DNA of 64,000 nt, taken from assembly GCA_023105745.1 (NCBI GenBank), contig JALGQZ010000011.1:47212698-47276697 (forward strand). Direction: 5' to 3'. This DNA comes from Austropuccinia psidii (Eukaryota; Basidiomycota; Pucciniomycetes; Pucciniales; Sphaerophragmiaceae). A program made the position numbers and the translations under genes. The notes below the pieces were generated by a model. It was not told the origin of the DNA and ran no database searches. It saw only the letters and a program-made list of their open reading frames with translations. Below, piece by piece: positions 21,822-32,185 of this stretch. Within the stretch, counting starts at the first letter, position 1. Each line of letters opens with the position of its first letter.

Positions 21822-23316
21822 TGTCAGCCTGTGACTCAAAACAGAGCACCAGCATGACATCCAACATACCATAAGTAATGGTATGAGGAGTATTGGACAA
21901 ATATAGCCAATACAAGTAGATTATAAAGAGGAAACCTCCTCAAATATAATAAGAAAGGACAAAGATATACCCTATCAAAGATAAGACCAAATAAGCAAAA
22001 ACTCTTATTCTAGCCACTAATCTAACTTATACATATTTCATGAAACCCCAACCAGAATGGTTTTTTTCTTGAAGCTCTAAGGGAGAGCTATCCAATGGTA
22101 TCATCTATTCATCTGTAGCACTCCTAAATCAGGAGATACCATTGTACCACCCTTTTTCACCAACAACCCCTCAAAGGTGTAGGAGGGCTTGTACAAAACT
22201 CTACAAAAGTATAGCCAAATTAAAGATATAAACAAGAGCTTTAATTTGAGATACATTAGACCTCTGTATCTCTTAAATTGACTTAGGGATCTTGGTTCAA
22301 AGGTTTAACAACCAAAAATACAGATATTCTGAAAACAAGAAAGTAAACAAACCCCTGTATCTTTGGCATACACTCATACAACTGTACAGTGTAATATACC
22401 AAACTGTAGAGCTAATCAAGCCCTAAAAAACTGTATCATCAGAATACAGATATCTTCCAAATTGGAGAAGATATCTGGCATGGAAGTTTTTGAAGCCTCA
22501 TACTGATGTACAAAATTACATCCAAAAACTTAAAACCCTTATAACTTTTGCTATTTGGAAGAAGGGTAAACATGAAGCATACAAAATTGAAGAGCTCATT
22601 AAGCCCTTCAATTCTGTGCTCTTGGTTTCTTGATATCTCAAAAACTGACTAAGATATCTTGGTTGGAAGTATTTTGACCAATACTGGTCTGTACCAAACC
22701 TGTACCAACCAGTACTGGCTTGATACTTAAAATAATGGTTGTTTAAAGCTTAAACCCACCCAGAATGACTAATATTAGTCATCCAGACACTCTGGACACG
22801 TCACAATGGTGCTGACGTGGCCTGTGAAGAGTTTTTTCACCCTGTATTGATCCAGAATGATCATTTGTGGTCCAAAAACCACAATTCTGACTATGCTGAC
22901 ATCAGAATTGATGGTACAGAACCACAACCCAGCCTCCAGAGTGAAAATTTTCACTCTGTAGACGTGTGAAGAGCCTACCAGTCTTTCACAGTCCTCAGAG
23001 GAGATAAAAGCAGGTCTTTCCTCACTGGAAAAGACTCATCTTATCATAAATTAACATCCTTACGTAGTAAAACTGTCTTATACCAGTAGTACTCTTAGGA
23101 TTATATTGATATAATTAAAATAATTAATTATTGTAGTGTTTCTTTACAGTCAAAGATATTAGAGCATTGCAACCCAGGTCCTCAATAGACTCATCACCAC
23201 TGTTACCACGTAGCAGTAGGACCTGAAGATTTGATTTATTACTTTTTTGTGTGTCACAGTCATAGTGCTAGCTTGTATTTACTATTTTTAGGCTACTACA
23301 TAGACTCACCCTGACA
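21822..23316 (+). repeat. E1 5' LTR
   Basis: Begins TGTCAGCC and ends CACCCTGACA, giving TG...CA ends and short inverted termini (TGTCAG and CTGACA). A possible TATA element, GATAAAAG, is at 23003-23010, in the right third of the LTR. Confidence 0.95.
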
Positions 23317-23333
23317 TTTTGGGGGCCTGGCCG
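23317..23333 (+). promoter_or_regulatory. E1 primer-binding-site-like motif
   Basis: TTTTGGGGGCCTGGCCG directly follows the LTR. The same TTTGGGGGCCTGGCC core follows the LTR of E3 (34155) and of E5 (57143-57161, minus), so it is a conserved post-LTR site. It contains TGG, as expected for a tRNA primer site; the tRNA was not identified. Confidence 0.65.
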
Positions 23334-23594
23334 TTGTTTTAACCTATTCCGGACCTATTTTGGCGATTTTTGGATCATTTTCACTATTTTTGAAGGTTTT
23401 TTACTATAAAAGTAAGTACAATTTCGAGTTTTTTTTCATTTTTTAACTAATTTTCATCTCTTATATTATAAAAATATAATATATATCTTTTATATATTGT
23501 ATTTTATCAAAATATATTAAATAATATATTTTATTTTATTTTTGAATATTTATACTCTTCAAAGCTTTATATTGCAATTTTCCCGAAAATTAAT

Positions 23595-24400
23595 AATAAT
23601 AAATAATTATTATTAATTTGCCAAAGTTATTTTTATATACAAACAGTATATTTAAATAAAAAAACATTATTTTTTACCAAATTGTGTAAAAATTAATTTA
23701 AATAATAATATTTATTGTAAATCAACAATAAATATTGAAATAATAATTTTATTATTTCAATTCTTTAATATTCAAATTGAATATTATTGAAGAAGATCTT
23801 TTTTTTACTCAAGTTGAGGAAAAATTGATTAAAATTTCTTTTTTTGATAAATAATCAAAAAAAAAATCTTAATAATAATAAGTCATTATTATCAATTTAC
23901 CACTAAAATTGATAATAATAAGTAATTATTATTAACTTCTCAAACTTATTTTTATATACAAATAGTATATTTAAATAGAAAGTATAATTAATTTTTACCA
24001 AATTGTGTAAGATTAATTTAAATCATAATATTTATTGTAAACCAACAACAAATATTTAAATAAAAATTTTATTATTATTTCAATTCTTTAATATTCAAAT
24101 TGAATATTATTGAAGAAGAATCTTTCTACTCAAGTTGAGGAAAAATTCATCAATTTTAATAATAATAAGTAATTATTATCAACTTCTCAAACTTATTTTT
24201 ATTTACAAATAGTATATTTAAATAGAAAGTATAATTAATTTTTACCAAGTTGTGTAAAATTAATTTAAATCATAATATTTATTGTAAACCAACAATAAAT
24301 ATTTAAATAATAATTTTATTATTATTTCAATTCTTTAATATTCAAATTGAATATTATTGAAGAAGAATCATTTCTACTCAAGTTGAGGAAAAATTCATCA
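23595..24400 (+). repeat. Leader tandem repeats of E1
   Basis: Three imperfect copies of a 245 to 320 base AT-rich unit. Each ends in a block containing ATTCAAATTGAATATTATTG and CTCAAGTTGAGGAAAAATT; the latter occurs near 23809, 24129 and 24377. Each copy also carries an AGTATATTTAAATA block. This is untranslated leader, and copy number may vary between insertions. Confidence 0.75.
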
Positions 24401-24407
24401 ATTTTTT

Positions 24408-24412
24408 TTTAA

Positions 24413-24449
<37 letters not shown>

Positions 24450-24480
24450 ATAAATAAATAAAAAATAAGTAAATAACTTA
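24408..24480 (+). repeat. Long A tract in the E1 leader
   Basis: A run of about 35 A residues followed by AATAAATAAATAAA, lying between the leader repeats and gag. It is low in complexity and may be length-variable or an assembly weak point. Confidence 0.8.
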
Positions 24481-24892
24481 TCAATAATATTCAAGTTTAA
24501 TAATATAAACTTTTAATATTAAATACTTTACTTATAAAAATAAGTGAAACAAAACTGTTATTTCTTCAAAAAAATAAAATAATAATAATAATAAATAATT
24601 AAAACTCAAATATCAAACCAAACTCAGAAGAAATAACAGTAAGGAATTGGAAATTTTGTTTATTCAAATTGAATTACAAACCTTCTCCATCTTCTTTCAA
24701 AGTGGAAAAAATACATTCCATTTGAGACAAAATCACAGTGAAATTCATCTGTACCAGCCTCAAAGACAAGGAGGCAGTACCAACTCCCAAGCAAATTGCC
24801 AAAGAGTATAAAGCAGAAATCAGTCCAAGGGCCTTTTAAAGGTAAAGAAACCTTGGAAAATACAGAATTTTTGTCTTTTGTCATTTTTTAAC

Positions 24893-26464
24893 ATGACAAC
24901 TCCATTTCTCAGAGATCTTGGATACCCAAGAAATCAGCCAGAAATCTGGCAAAGAAGAAACAGAGGGAGAAGGCCACCCCCTTCTGGATCAAATAACCAA
25001 CAAAGGACTTATTATCAGGAAACTCCTGCTCAAAGTCCCACCCCAAACCAAATTCAGCCCAGTCCAACAAAAAAATTGGACAGATGCAGGGAAAATAACT
25101 CATATTCATGTACTCCTAAAAGACTTTTTCACATGGAGTATGGACAGCAAAACCTTAACCATGGGAGTATCATGGGAGGAAATTGGAATAATGAGGCAGA
25201 AAGTATAAGTCAATCTTATTACTTGCCAAAAGATTCTGGAAGAAATGAAAAGTTGGAATCTCAACAGCCATTTCATACTCTCAGAAGAGACTTGAATCAG
25301 AGGGAATCAAACAGAAATCCAAGCCATAGAGAATTCTTGGCATATGGAAGAGCCCAATCTGATTCAGGAACACCAAGGCATGGAAGAAGAAATGCCATCT
25401 TTCCCACATCAGTCCAACAGCTACAGAACTTTAAATCTAAAGGACAATATTTCCAGGACTCTCCAGTCATCCCTGGTGGTTTCCAGCAGAGGAAATGGAG
25501 CCCTAGTAGAGAACAAGAATTCTTTCAGGAAGGAGAAGATAGAATCAGATCCTTTGATGAAACAATGAATAAAATTAGTCCAAGAGGAACACAAATCCTA
25601 AAAGACACTGTACCAACCAATAGTGTTAGCTCAGAATCAATTGATCCTCAGCTTAAGCCTATTGATGATAAAATACCGCCTCAAAAATTTGAAACCACAG
25701 ATTCCAGAGGTAGTAGTTTCATATGGTCCAACATGGGTAAATTCATGGATTGGACATATGATCATGTTCAAGAAGTGACTTCAGAAATGAAAACACTCAA
25801 GGAAGAAAGTTCCTTCCAAGCAACAGTCATAGAAGACTTGAACACAAATCTATCCAGAATTTGGGCAGAATTTGAAACTAAAAAACATACAGCTGAACTC
25901 AATACTAGAGGAACAACAAGCTATGAGAAGAGATTTAAGAAATATCCAATCTCAACAGGAAATCCTGGAAAAAGAAGTGGATTTTCTCTATAAAAAGGAG
26001 GAAAAAGAAGATAATTTCTTCCCTCAAACAACTCAAGAGGATAAACCAATCACCAAAGTAAAAGAGGAAGAATCAGAAAACCAAGCTCCTGAATCCCAGG
26101 ATCCAAAGTTAAGGTCTGAGTCTATTTACCAAGATGGTGAGAACCTCAGTTACTCTGAGAAACAAGCATTGAAGCAATTACCTGATGTGGTAAATTGGCC
26201 TAAATTCTCAGGAATTGGAGAATATGATCATATGGAGCTTATTGATTATATTAATGGACTTTTGGTTGATGTACCAAAGATACCAGACTACTGGATCACC
26301 ACAAGACTCAACACTGCATTCAGAGGCCATGCAAATATATGGTACACTGAAATGAAAGAGATATATGGTAGGAAAAGCTGGCGATGGTGGAGAAACCAAA
26401 TAATACAAAAGTACAGCAATGGTACTTGGATTTGGCAAAAAACCATCTCTTTTGAGAGTGACAG
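24893..26464 (+). pseudogene. gag: E1 Gag, N-terminal part (coiled coil and start of capsid)
   Basis: Gag forms the virus-like particle. From ATG 24893 (MTTPFLRDLGYPRNQPE) an open frame runs 367 codons to 25993, with a coiled-coil-like stretch near its end. The capsid part continues in the +1 frame (LNSILEEQQAMRRDLRNIQ, then GEYDHMELIDYINGL and IWYTEMKEIYGR). The switch falls near an A6 tract around 25881; E5 carries the matching coil and capsid in a single frame, so a one-base slip is more likely than programmed frameshifting. At 26464 the frame is cut after FESD by a solo LTR; the coding sequence resumes at 28308. The start was chosen because E5 has a matching start (MSPIQLRNLGFLTDQPE). Confidence 0.8.
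24918..25208 (+). CDS. Overlapping second-frame ORF inside E1 gag
   Basis: A 96-codon frame at +1 relative to gag. It includes KNWTDAGKITHIHVLLKDFF followed by TWSMDSKTL. The same relative frame of E5 encodes EDWKDMDQVLQLHQLFKDLF followed by QWSMETKRS, so the protein sequence of this frame is conserved between two diverged copies as well as that of gag. Farther along, E1 has stops in this frame, but IRGNQTEIQAIENS still matches RIRDNQATIEAIEE of E5. Function is unknown. It could be a real overlapping gene or a remnant of one. Confidence 0.5.
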   Translation: MDTQEISQKSGKEETEGEGHPLLDQITNKGLIIRKLLLKVPPQTKFSPVQQKNWTDAGKITHIHVLLKDFFTWSMDSKTLTMGVSWEEIGIMRQKV

Positions 26465-28302
26465 TGTAAGGTGTGGATATGACACTTTGATTAAAAATCA
26501 AGTACTTTTCCTGTCCTCAAAATTTGTATAAGGTAAAATTCAATTAAAAATAGTATGAAATATTATTTTTAAGAGAAAACACGCCAATTTTATTGTTTAT
26601 AACTTTATTAGTATAAAACAATAATATTATAAAAATTTATTGTTTTACCAACAATAAAAGTTTATCCAAAAAATACTCTACAAGAGATATTTTAAGGCTA
26701 CAAAAGAAATTTCTTCAAGAGCAATTTCAATTGGAATTAATTGAGCAAAGAACTGCAAGCAATTAATTAAAGAACAAAGTCTTTAAAAAGAATATTAAAG
26801 AGAAAACACGCCCAAAAGTGACCAGAGTGAATTTGGAAACAAAGTGACAAAGTTTACAGTGATGAAAGATGCTTTAATTCACTTTTGGGGTGGTTCAGGG
26901 GTAAAAATGATTATAAGAGTTACAAACAATGATTATAATGATTTTTTCACGTGGTTAAAAGGATTAAAATGATTTGAAAATGGTGGTTGGAATCTTTGAT
27001 TGATTGGTTTAACAGTGTTTAAACTAATTAATAAAAGGAAAAGATTCTAACATGAAGAGAAAAGTGGGGCAAAGAAGACATTCTTTTATAGCCATCAATT
27101 CTCTTACTCCAAAAGTAAAATTTACTCTTGTCAGTCGTGAAAAACAGTCTGACAACAGAAAAGCCAATTATGGCATCATTGAACCCTGGTTTAGACCAAA
27201 AAGGGCTGGTTTAAGCCATTTTTAGCCATTTTTAGCCATTTTAGACCCTTAAATCAGCCATTACTATAGCAATACCAGGCCTAGAGCCTTCAAAACACGT
27301 CAGAATGTGTGTCAGAGGCGTAGAAACCAGTTAAAACTGTTTTTATTATGATTGTTTTATCTTAAGGGTAGTTTTACCCTCTTGGCAACAGCTAAAACTA
27401 CCCCAGTTGGTATTCAAACCTCATCATCAATTGAGTCCACAGACCCTGTAACTCAATTCCAGGCCAAAAGTGATGAGCTTTTGCGTGAATTTTGACATCC
27501 CACGCCTGTCAGCAAGGATTTTGGGGGTCTAGCTCCCCCTTAGAGCTGGAGTTCCTTTTCCCCCCCAAATTTAATCTTTCCAATTTATTTTTCCTTTAAT
27601 TCCTCATCATGTATTATACTTATACTTTACATATGTAATTCAATTCAATTGTACAGTACAATACAGTAATAATTGACACCTCATATGTAAATCAAAGTTC
27701 ACTTATGTAATACACGCGCACATTTTGACATTTCAATTGAATTCAATTGAAAATACTTCAATTCCTCATAACTTCTAAACTAAACACAACACCTCAATTT
27801 TAACACAAAAATTGATGGTTAACACCACATGTGGTGTGAATTAAATTAAGGTTTTGAGGATTTTCAACTTTTGTATTGAAAATACTAGAAACTTAATTTA
27901 AGCTTATTTAGAGTTGAGTTACAAGAATTTCACTCAGAGGTGACCCCACCTGATTTTTTATGAGGAATCCAATGGTGAAATAAATTTTATATGTTTATTT
28001 ATTGGATAAAAAGTTATAATAAATTTTATTTAACTTTTTTCCAAATTTATTCATTTTTTCACAATTTTGTTAAAATTTCATTTTTACTTAATTTTTTCAA
28101 GTATAAATGTAATTTTATAATTTCAAAATTTGATGTAATTTTATTTTTAAATTGTAATTAGTTTTTTATTTTTGAATATAATTTTATATTCATATTTTGA
28201 TTTTTATTTTAATAATATAAATAAATTTATTTTATTTATATTAATATGTTAATTTTGTATTTGTGGTCTTTTGGGTATATGAAATTACCTCTAAGGCTCA
28301 CA
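26465..28302 (-). mobile_element. Solo LTR of the E4 family inserted in E1 gag
   Basis: An 1838-base LTR that on the plus strand reads TGTAAGGTGTGG ... AAGGCTCACA. It is nearly identical to the E4 LTR at 59584-61408. The TSD is GACAG (26460-26464 and 28303-28307); removing the LTR and one TSD joins the gag codons FESD to RYSTGKDPYEW in frame. Its transcriptional sense, by comparison with E4, is minus. It formed by LTR-LTR recombination of a full insertion that arrived after E1 did. Confidence 0.93.
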
Positions 28303-28307
28303 GACAG

Positions 28308-29532
28308 ATACTCTACAGGAAAAGACCCTTATGAATGGTGTCTTAAACAAACCAAAAGACTCAAATCCATTTATCCAAACATGACAATAGAGATGAGAAA
28401 TCATAAGATTCTGACAAAACTTCCAGGAGACTTAGAACATGCAGTAAAGTGCAGATGCAGCAAAATAAGCAGCATTGATGACATAGCAAATGTCATACAA
28501 GATGTCAGAAAAAAGACATCAATTGGCAGTAGTTCACCCTATAGGTCACATGATAGCAGAGAAAAACCAAAGATACTCATGGAAAAAGACCTCAAACCTA
28601 CTAATGGTGAAGAAGCACCAAGGAGAAGGAACACATGCCATAACTGTGGATCACCTGACCACTATGCAAATAATTGTCCCAAGGGAAAAAAGAAAATATT
28701 TGCAATAGAGGAAGAGTCAGTAGAAGAACACATGGAGTACAAATCTGACTCTGACAGCATGGGAAATGGGCTAAGACAGGATTCAGACAGTGGATCAGAG
28801 CCTATTGAACAATATTTATTAGAGTATGAGGATGAGAAAACAGAATCAGTCCTAGGAAACTCTTTGAAACCAGAACTCATTCAACCCAAAAAAGGTGAAG
28901 ACAGAAGTGGCAGAACCATTGATGCTAAAGAGTATTTGGAAGTACCCAAAACTGGTAGGGCCTTTATTCATGGAGCAAAATCAAAGCTTGATGTGTACAT
29001 TGAAAATAAAAAGCATCCTTTGATTTTTGACACAGGAGCAAATTGCTCAGTGGTAGCCAAAGAATACTTGGACAGACACTTTCCAATGTGGAATGCAGAG
29101 ATGCTTTTAACAAAAGCAAGAAGCTTTAAAAGTGCTGAAGGCAAAATGAAGTCACTTGGAATAATCCAAAAAATAATTATAATACCACACAAAATGGGAA
29201 ACCTCAGATTACACATTGAATTTGTGGTACTTGAAAATGCTAAGTTTGATGGATTTTTAATGGGTACAGAGTACCATAGAATCTATGGCATAAGCATACA
29301 TAATTACCTAGAGAGTTACTTGATAATTGGACAAGACAAACAAAGAAAGTTCTACTTTGAAACTGCTAACCCCAATCAAATAAAAAGATATTCCAATAGG
29401 GATTATTTAACAGAAAGAAGGAATAAACCACCAGAAAAAGACCAATGGGTAAAGCTGGATGATGTTTCAGATAAAAATTCTTTTTTGAAAGGATCAAGAG
29501 CCTCCATAAGGATGAAAGAGTCTCATCAATGA
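28308..29532 (+). pseudogene. E1 Gag C-terminus, CCHC knuckle, protease and fused Pol tail
   Basis: Continues gag with KDPYEWC and the end of capsid. A CCHC zinc knuckle (CHNCGSPDHYANNC, 28635-28677) binds genomic RNA. An aspartic protease follows, with the FDTGANCS active site (Asp codon at 29029-29031); two copies would dimerise to cleave Gag. Soon after KQRKFYFETANPNQ the expected RT is missing. Instead the frame reads PPEKDQW ... LDDVSD ... SRASIRMKESHQ and stops at 29530-29532. This resembles the very end of E5 Pol (DKDKW ... EDTIPD ... FRASRRTEQSHQ), so a deletion fused protease to the chromodomain tail near 29400-29430. The frame is open throughout, so this half would still be translated if the solo LTR were absent. 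Confidence 0.85.
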
Positions 29533-29544
29533 TGAGCCTTTTTT

Positions 29545-29556
29545 GGAGGGAGGGTA
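29545..29556 (+). promoter_or_regulatory. E1 polypurine tract
   Basis: GGAGGGAGGGTA abuts the 3' LTR, where plus-strand DNA synthesis is primed. E4 has AGGGGGAGGGAA in the same place. Confidence 0.8.
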
Positions 29557-31051
29557 TGTCAGCCTGTGACTCAAAACAGAGCACCAGCATGACATCCAAC
29601 ATACCATAAGTAATGGTATGAGGAGTATTGGACAAATATAGCCAATACAAGTAGATTATAAAGAGGAAACCTCCTCAAATATAATAAGAAAGGACAAAGA
29701 TATACCCTATCAAAGATAAGACCAAATAAGCAAAAACTCTTATTCTAGCCACTAATCTAACTTATACATATTTCATGAAACCCCAACCAGAATGGTTTTT
29801 TTCTTGAAGCTCTAAGGGAGAGCTATCCAATGGTATCATCTATTCATCTGTAGCACTCCTAAATCAGGAGATACCATTATACCACCCTTTTTCACCAACA
29901 ACCCCTCAAAGGTGTAGGAGGGCTTGTACAAAACTCTACAAAAGTATAGCCAAATTAAAGATATAAACAAGAGCTTTAATTTGAGATACATTAGACCTCT
30001 GTATCTCTTAAATTGACTGAGGAATCTTGGTTCAAAGGTTTAACAACCAAAAATACAGATATTCTGAAAACAAGAAAGTAAACAAACCCCTGTATCTTTG
30101 GCATACACTCATACAACTGTACAGTGTAATATACTAAACTGTAGAGCTGATCAAGCCCTAAAAAACTGTATCATCAGAATACAGATATCTTCCAAATTGG
30201 AGAAGATATCTGGCATGGAAGTTTTTGAAGCCTCATACTGATGTACAAAATTACATCCAAAAACTTAAAACCCTTATAACTTTTTCTATTTGAAAGAAGG
30301 GTAAACATGAAGCATACAAAATTGAAGAGCTCATTAAGCCCTTCAATTCTGTGCTCTTGGTTTCTTGATATCTCAAAAACTGACTAAGATATCTTGGTTG
30401 GAAGTATTTTGACCAATACTGGTCTGTACCAAACCTGTACCAACCAGTACTGGCTTGATACTTAAAATAATGGTTGTTTAAAGCTTAAACCCGCCCAGAA
30501 TGACTAATATTAGTCATCCAGACACTCTGGACACGTCACAATGGTGCTGACGTGGCCTGTGAAGAGTTTTTTCACCCTGTATTGATCCAGAATGATCATT
30601 TGTGGTCCAAAAACCACAATTCTGACTATGCTGACATCAGAATTGATGGTACAGAACCACAACCCAGCCTCCAGAGTGAAAATTTTCACTCTGTAGACGT
30701 GTGAAGAGCCTACCAGTCTTTCACAGTCCTCAGAGGAGATAAAAGCAGGTCTTTCCTCACTGGAAAAGACTCATCTTATCATAAATTAACATCCTTACGT
30801 AGTAAAACTGTCTTATACCAGTAGTACTCTTAGGATTATATTGATATAATTAAAATAATTAATTATTGTAGTGTTTCTTTACAGTCAAAGATATTAGAGC
30901 ATTGCAACCCAGGTCCTCAATAGACTCATCACCACTGTTACCACGTAGCAGTAGGACCTGAAGATTTGATTTATTACTTTTTTGTGTGTCACAGTCATAG
31001 TGCTAGCTTGTATTTACTATTTTTAAGCTACTACATAGACTCACCCTGACA
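29557..31051 (+). repeat. E1 3' LTR
   Basis: Same 1495-base length as the 5' LTR and roughly 99 percent identical by eye. It is followed directly by the TSD AATGT. Confidence 0.95.
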
Positions 31052-31056
31052 AATGT

Positions 31057-31335
31057 TTTCTCATGAGACTTCTATCTTATTAGTTCTGAGTTATTCTGTG
31101 AGTGGATATGTAGAGGATACCATTTTGTCTAAGACCCCCCCTCACTCATAGGATGAGTAAGCCCTAGGTTAGTTGTGAATTTAAGCTGAGCCGGTTTCGG
31201 TAGAGGTTTTGTGAGACTGTCCGCCGGCATGTCTTGCATTGAGGTATACAATACATGTAATGTTTTATCTGCCACTTTTTCTTGAATCCAGTGTAGTACT
31301 GTGTCCAAGTTGTTGAAATCCCTGACCCAAAACGT
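31057..31335 (-). pseudogene. Copia element fragment: RNase H C-terminus and start of 3' LTR
   Basis: On the minus strand an open frame from 31322 reads DFNNLDTVLHWIQEKVADK, then MPADSLTKPLPK, then LKFTTNLGLTH. ADSLTKPL is the signature end of Ty1/Copia RNase H. A purine run GAGTGAGGGGGGGGTC near 31132 marks the boundary with the 3' LTR, which should resume beyond E1. The upstream part of this Copia copy is replaced by the plus-strand Copia LTR at 31336. Confidence 0.75.
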
Positions 31336-31681
31336 TGTAGGTCAGACCTTACTGACCACTCCTACCTCCCAATTCCGTACTCTTAAAAGACTAGGCTGAC
31401 GAACTGACTTTATTCGTCATAGGAGCTGCACAGACCACAGTCACCAATCCTTGGAGTCACGAGAATGACTCGTGGATATAAGCCTTCCCAGAAGCCAAGA
31501 GGGAGACTCCCTTATCCTCATTTTAATTATTTCTATTCGTCTCGTTAAAACTTTGCCTTATACTTTATCTTACCTTTATTCGTGATCTCTCCTTAATTAC
31601 TTTTTACCTTTTTGCCTTTCTGATACTTCGTAGCTTTGAGAAGCCTCACTAGGTATAGTTCTTAAGCTTCTCACCCCTACA
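31336..31681 (+). repeat. LTR of the plus-strand Copia element
   Basis: A 346-base segment beginning TGTAGGTCAG and ending CACCCCTACA, so the termini TGTAGG and CCTACA are inverted. It lies just upstream of a Copia gag start, and its length suits a Copia LTR. The matching 3' LTR is absent because the element is truncated near 45630, so no TSD can be checked. Confidence 0.7.
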
Positions 31682-31926
31682 ACACATTAGATAGAACTGA
31701 TTTGTGTTGACGACATAGTTTCGTAGCAGAAAGTCTTGCACAGCTCTTTGTCTTACTTCATTGTACCTTGCAGTCCATCTTTAGGTACATCCTGTCTCTG
31801 AAACTCTGCTTTGTACAATACAAATTGTTAATGACATACCTTTAGTTTCCAAAATTTTACAGATTTACAGTCTCGTGGTTCTACCTCACCAACTCTTGTG
31901 AAACGGTGGATTGCAACTAGATCACT

Positions 31927-32185
31927 ATGTTGGAAAAGACTTGTGAAATTAACAAAGATCTTAACATCCCTACCCTTGATGGAAGCAACTACAGCCAATG
32001 GCATATATGCATGAATATTCACCTGTGATACAAGGACCTACTGGATGTATTTGAAAAACCACTTGCTGAAGAGGCCAACACTACTGCAGCTAGAAAATGG
32101 AAAAAGGCTAGCTACAAAGCAATCAAAATAATAATTTCTTGAATCAGCGACAGAGTCTTCCTGGAAGTATTCAACCCTACAACCA
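31927..32185 (+). pseudogene. Copia Gag N-terminus
   Basis: From ATG 31927 the frame reads MLEKTCEINKD ... IPTLDGSNYSQWHICM, the usual opening of Copia Gag (a 'L-x-G-x-N-Y-x-x-W' block). Two in-frame TGA codons follow, after NIHL and IIIS. It ends in FNPTTIE, where E3 is inserted; the protein resumes at 42778 with KADLLWSKI. The leader at 31682-31926 is non-coding. Confidence 0.75.

Larger units (their letters stand above)
21822..31051 (+). mobile_element. E1: non-autonomous Ty3/Gypsy LTR element (Gag-protease only), young
   Basis: A complete 9230-base insertion with two 1495-base LTRs that differ at only about ten positions by eye. The TSD is AATGT (21817-21821 and 31052-31056). Inside are a primer-site-like motif, a repetitive leader, Gag with coiled coil and CCHC knuckle, a retropepsin and a purine tract. 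Reverse transcriptase, RNase H and integrase are absent: after the protease the frame runs straight into a short tail resembling the C-terminus of E5. The gag is further split by a solo LTR at 26465-28302. Its LTR ends (TGTCAGCCTGTGACTCAAAA) match those of E5, so E5 represents its fuller relatives. Mobilisation in trans is inferred. Confidence 0.92.
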
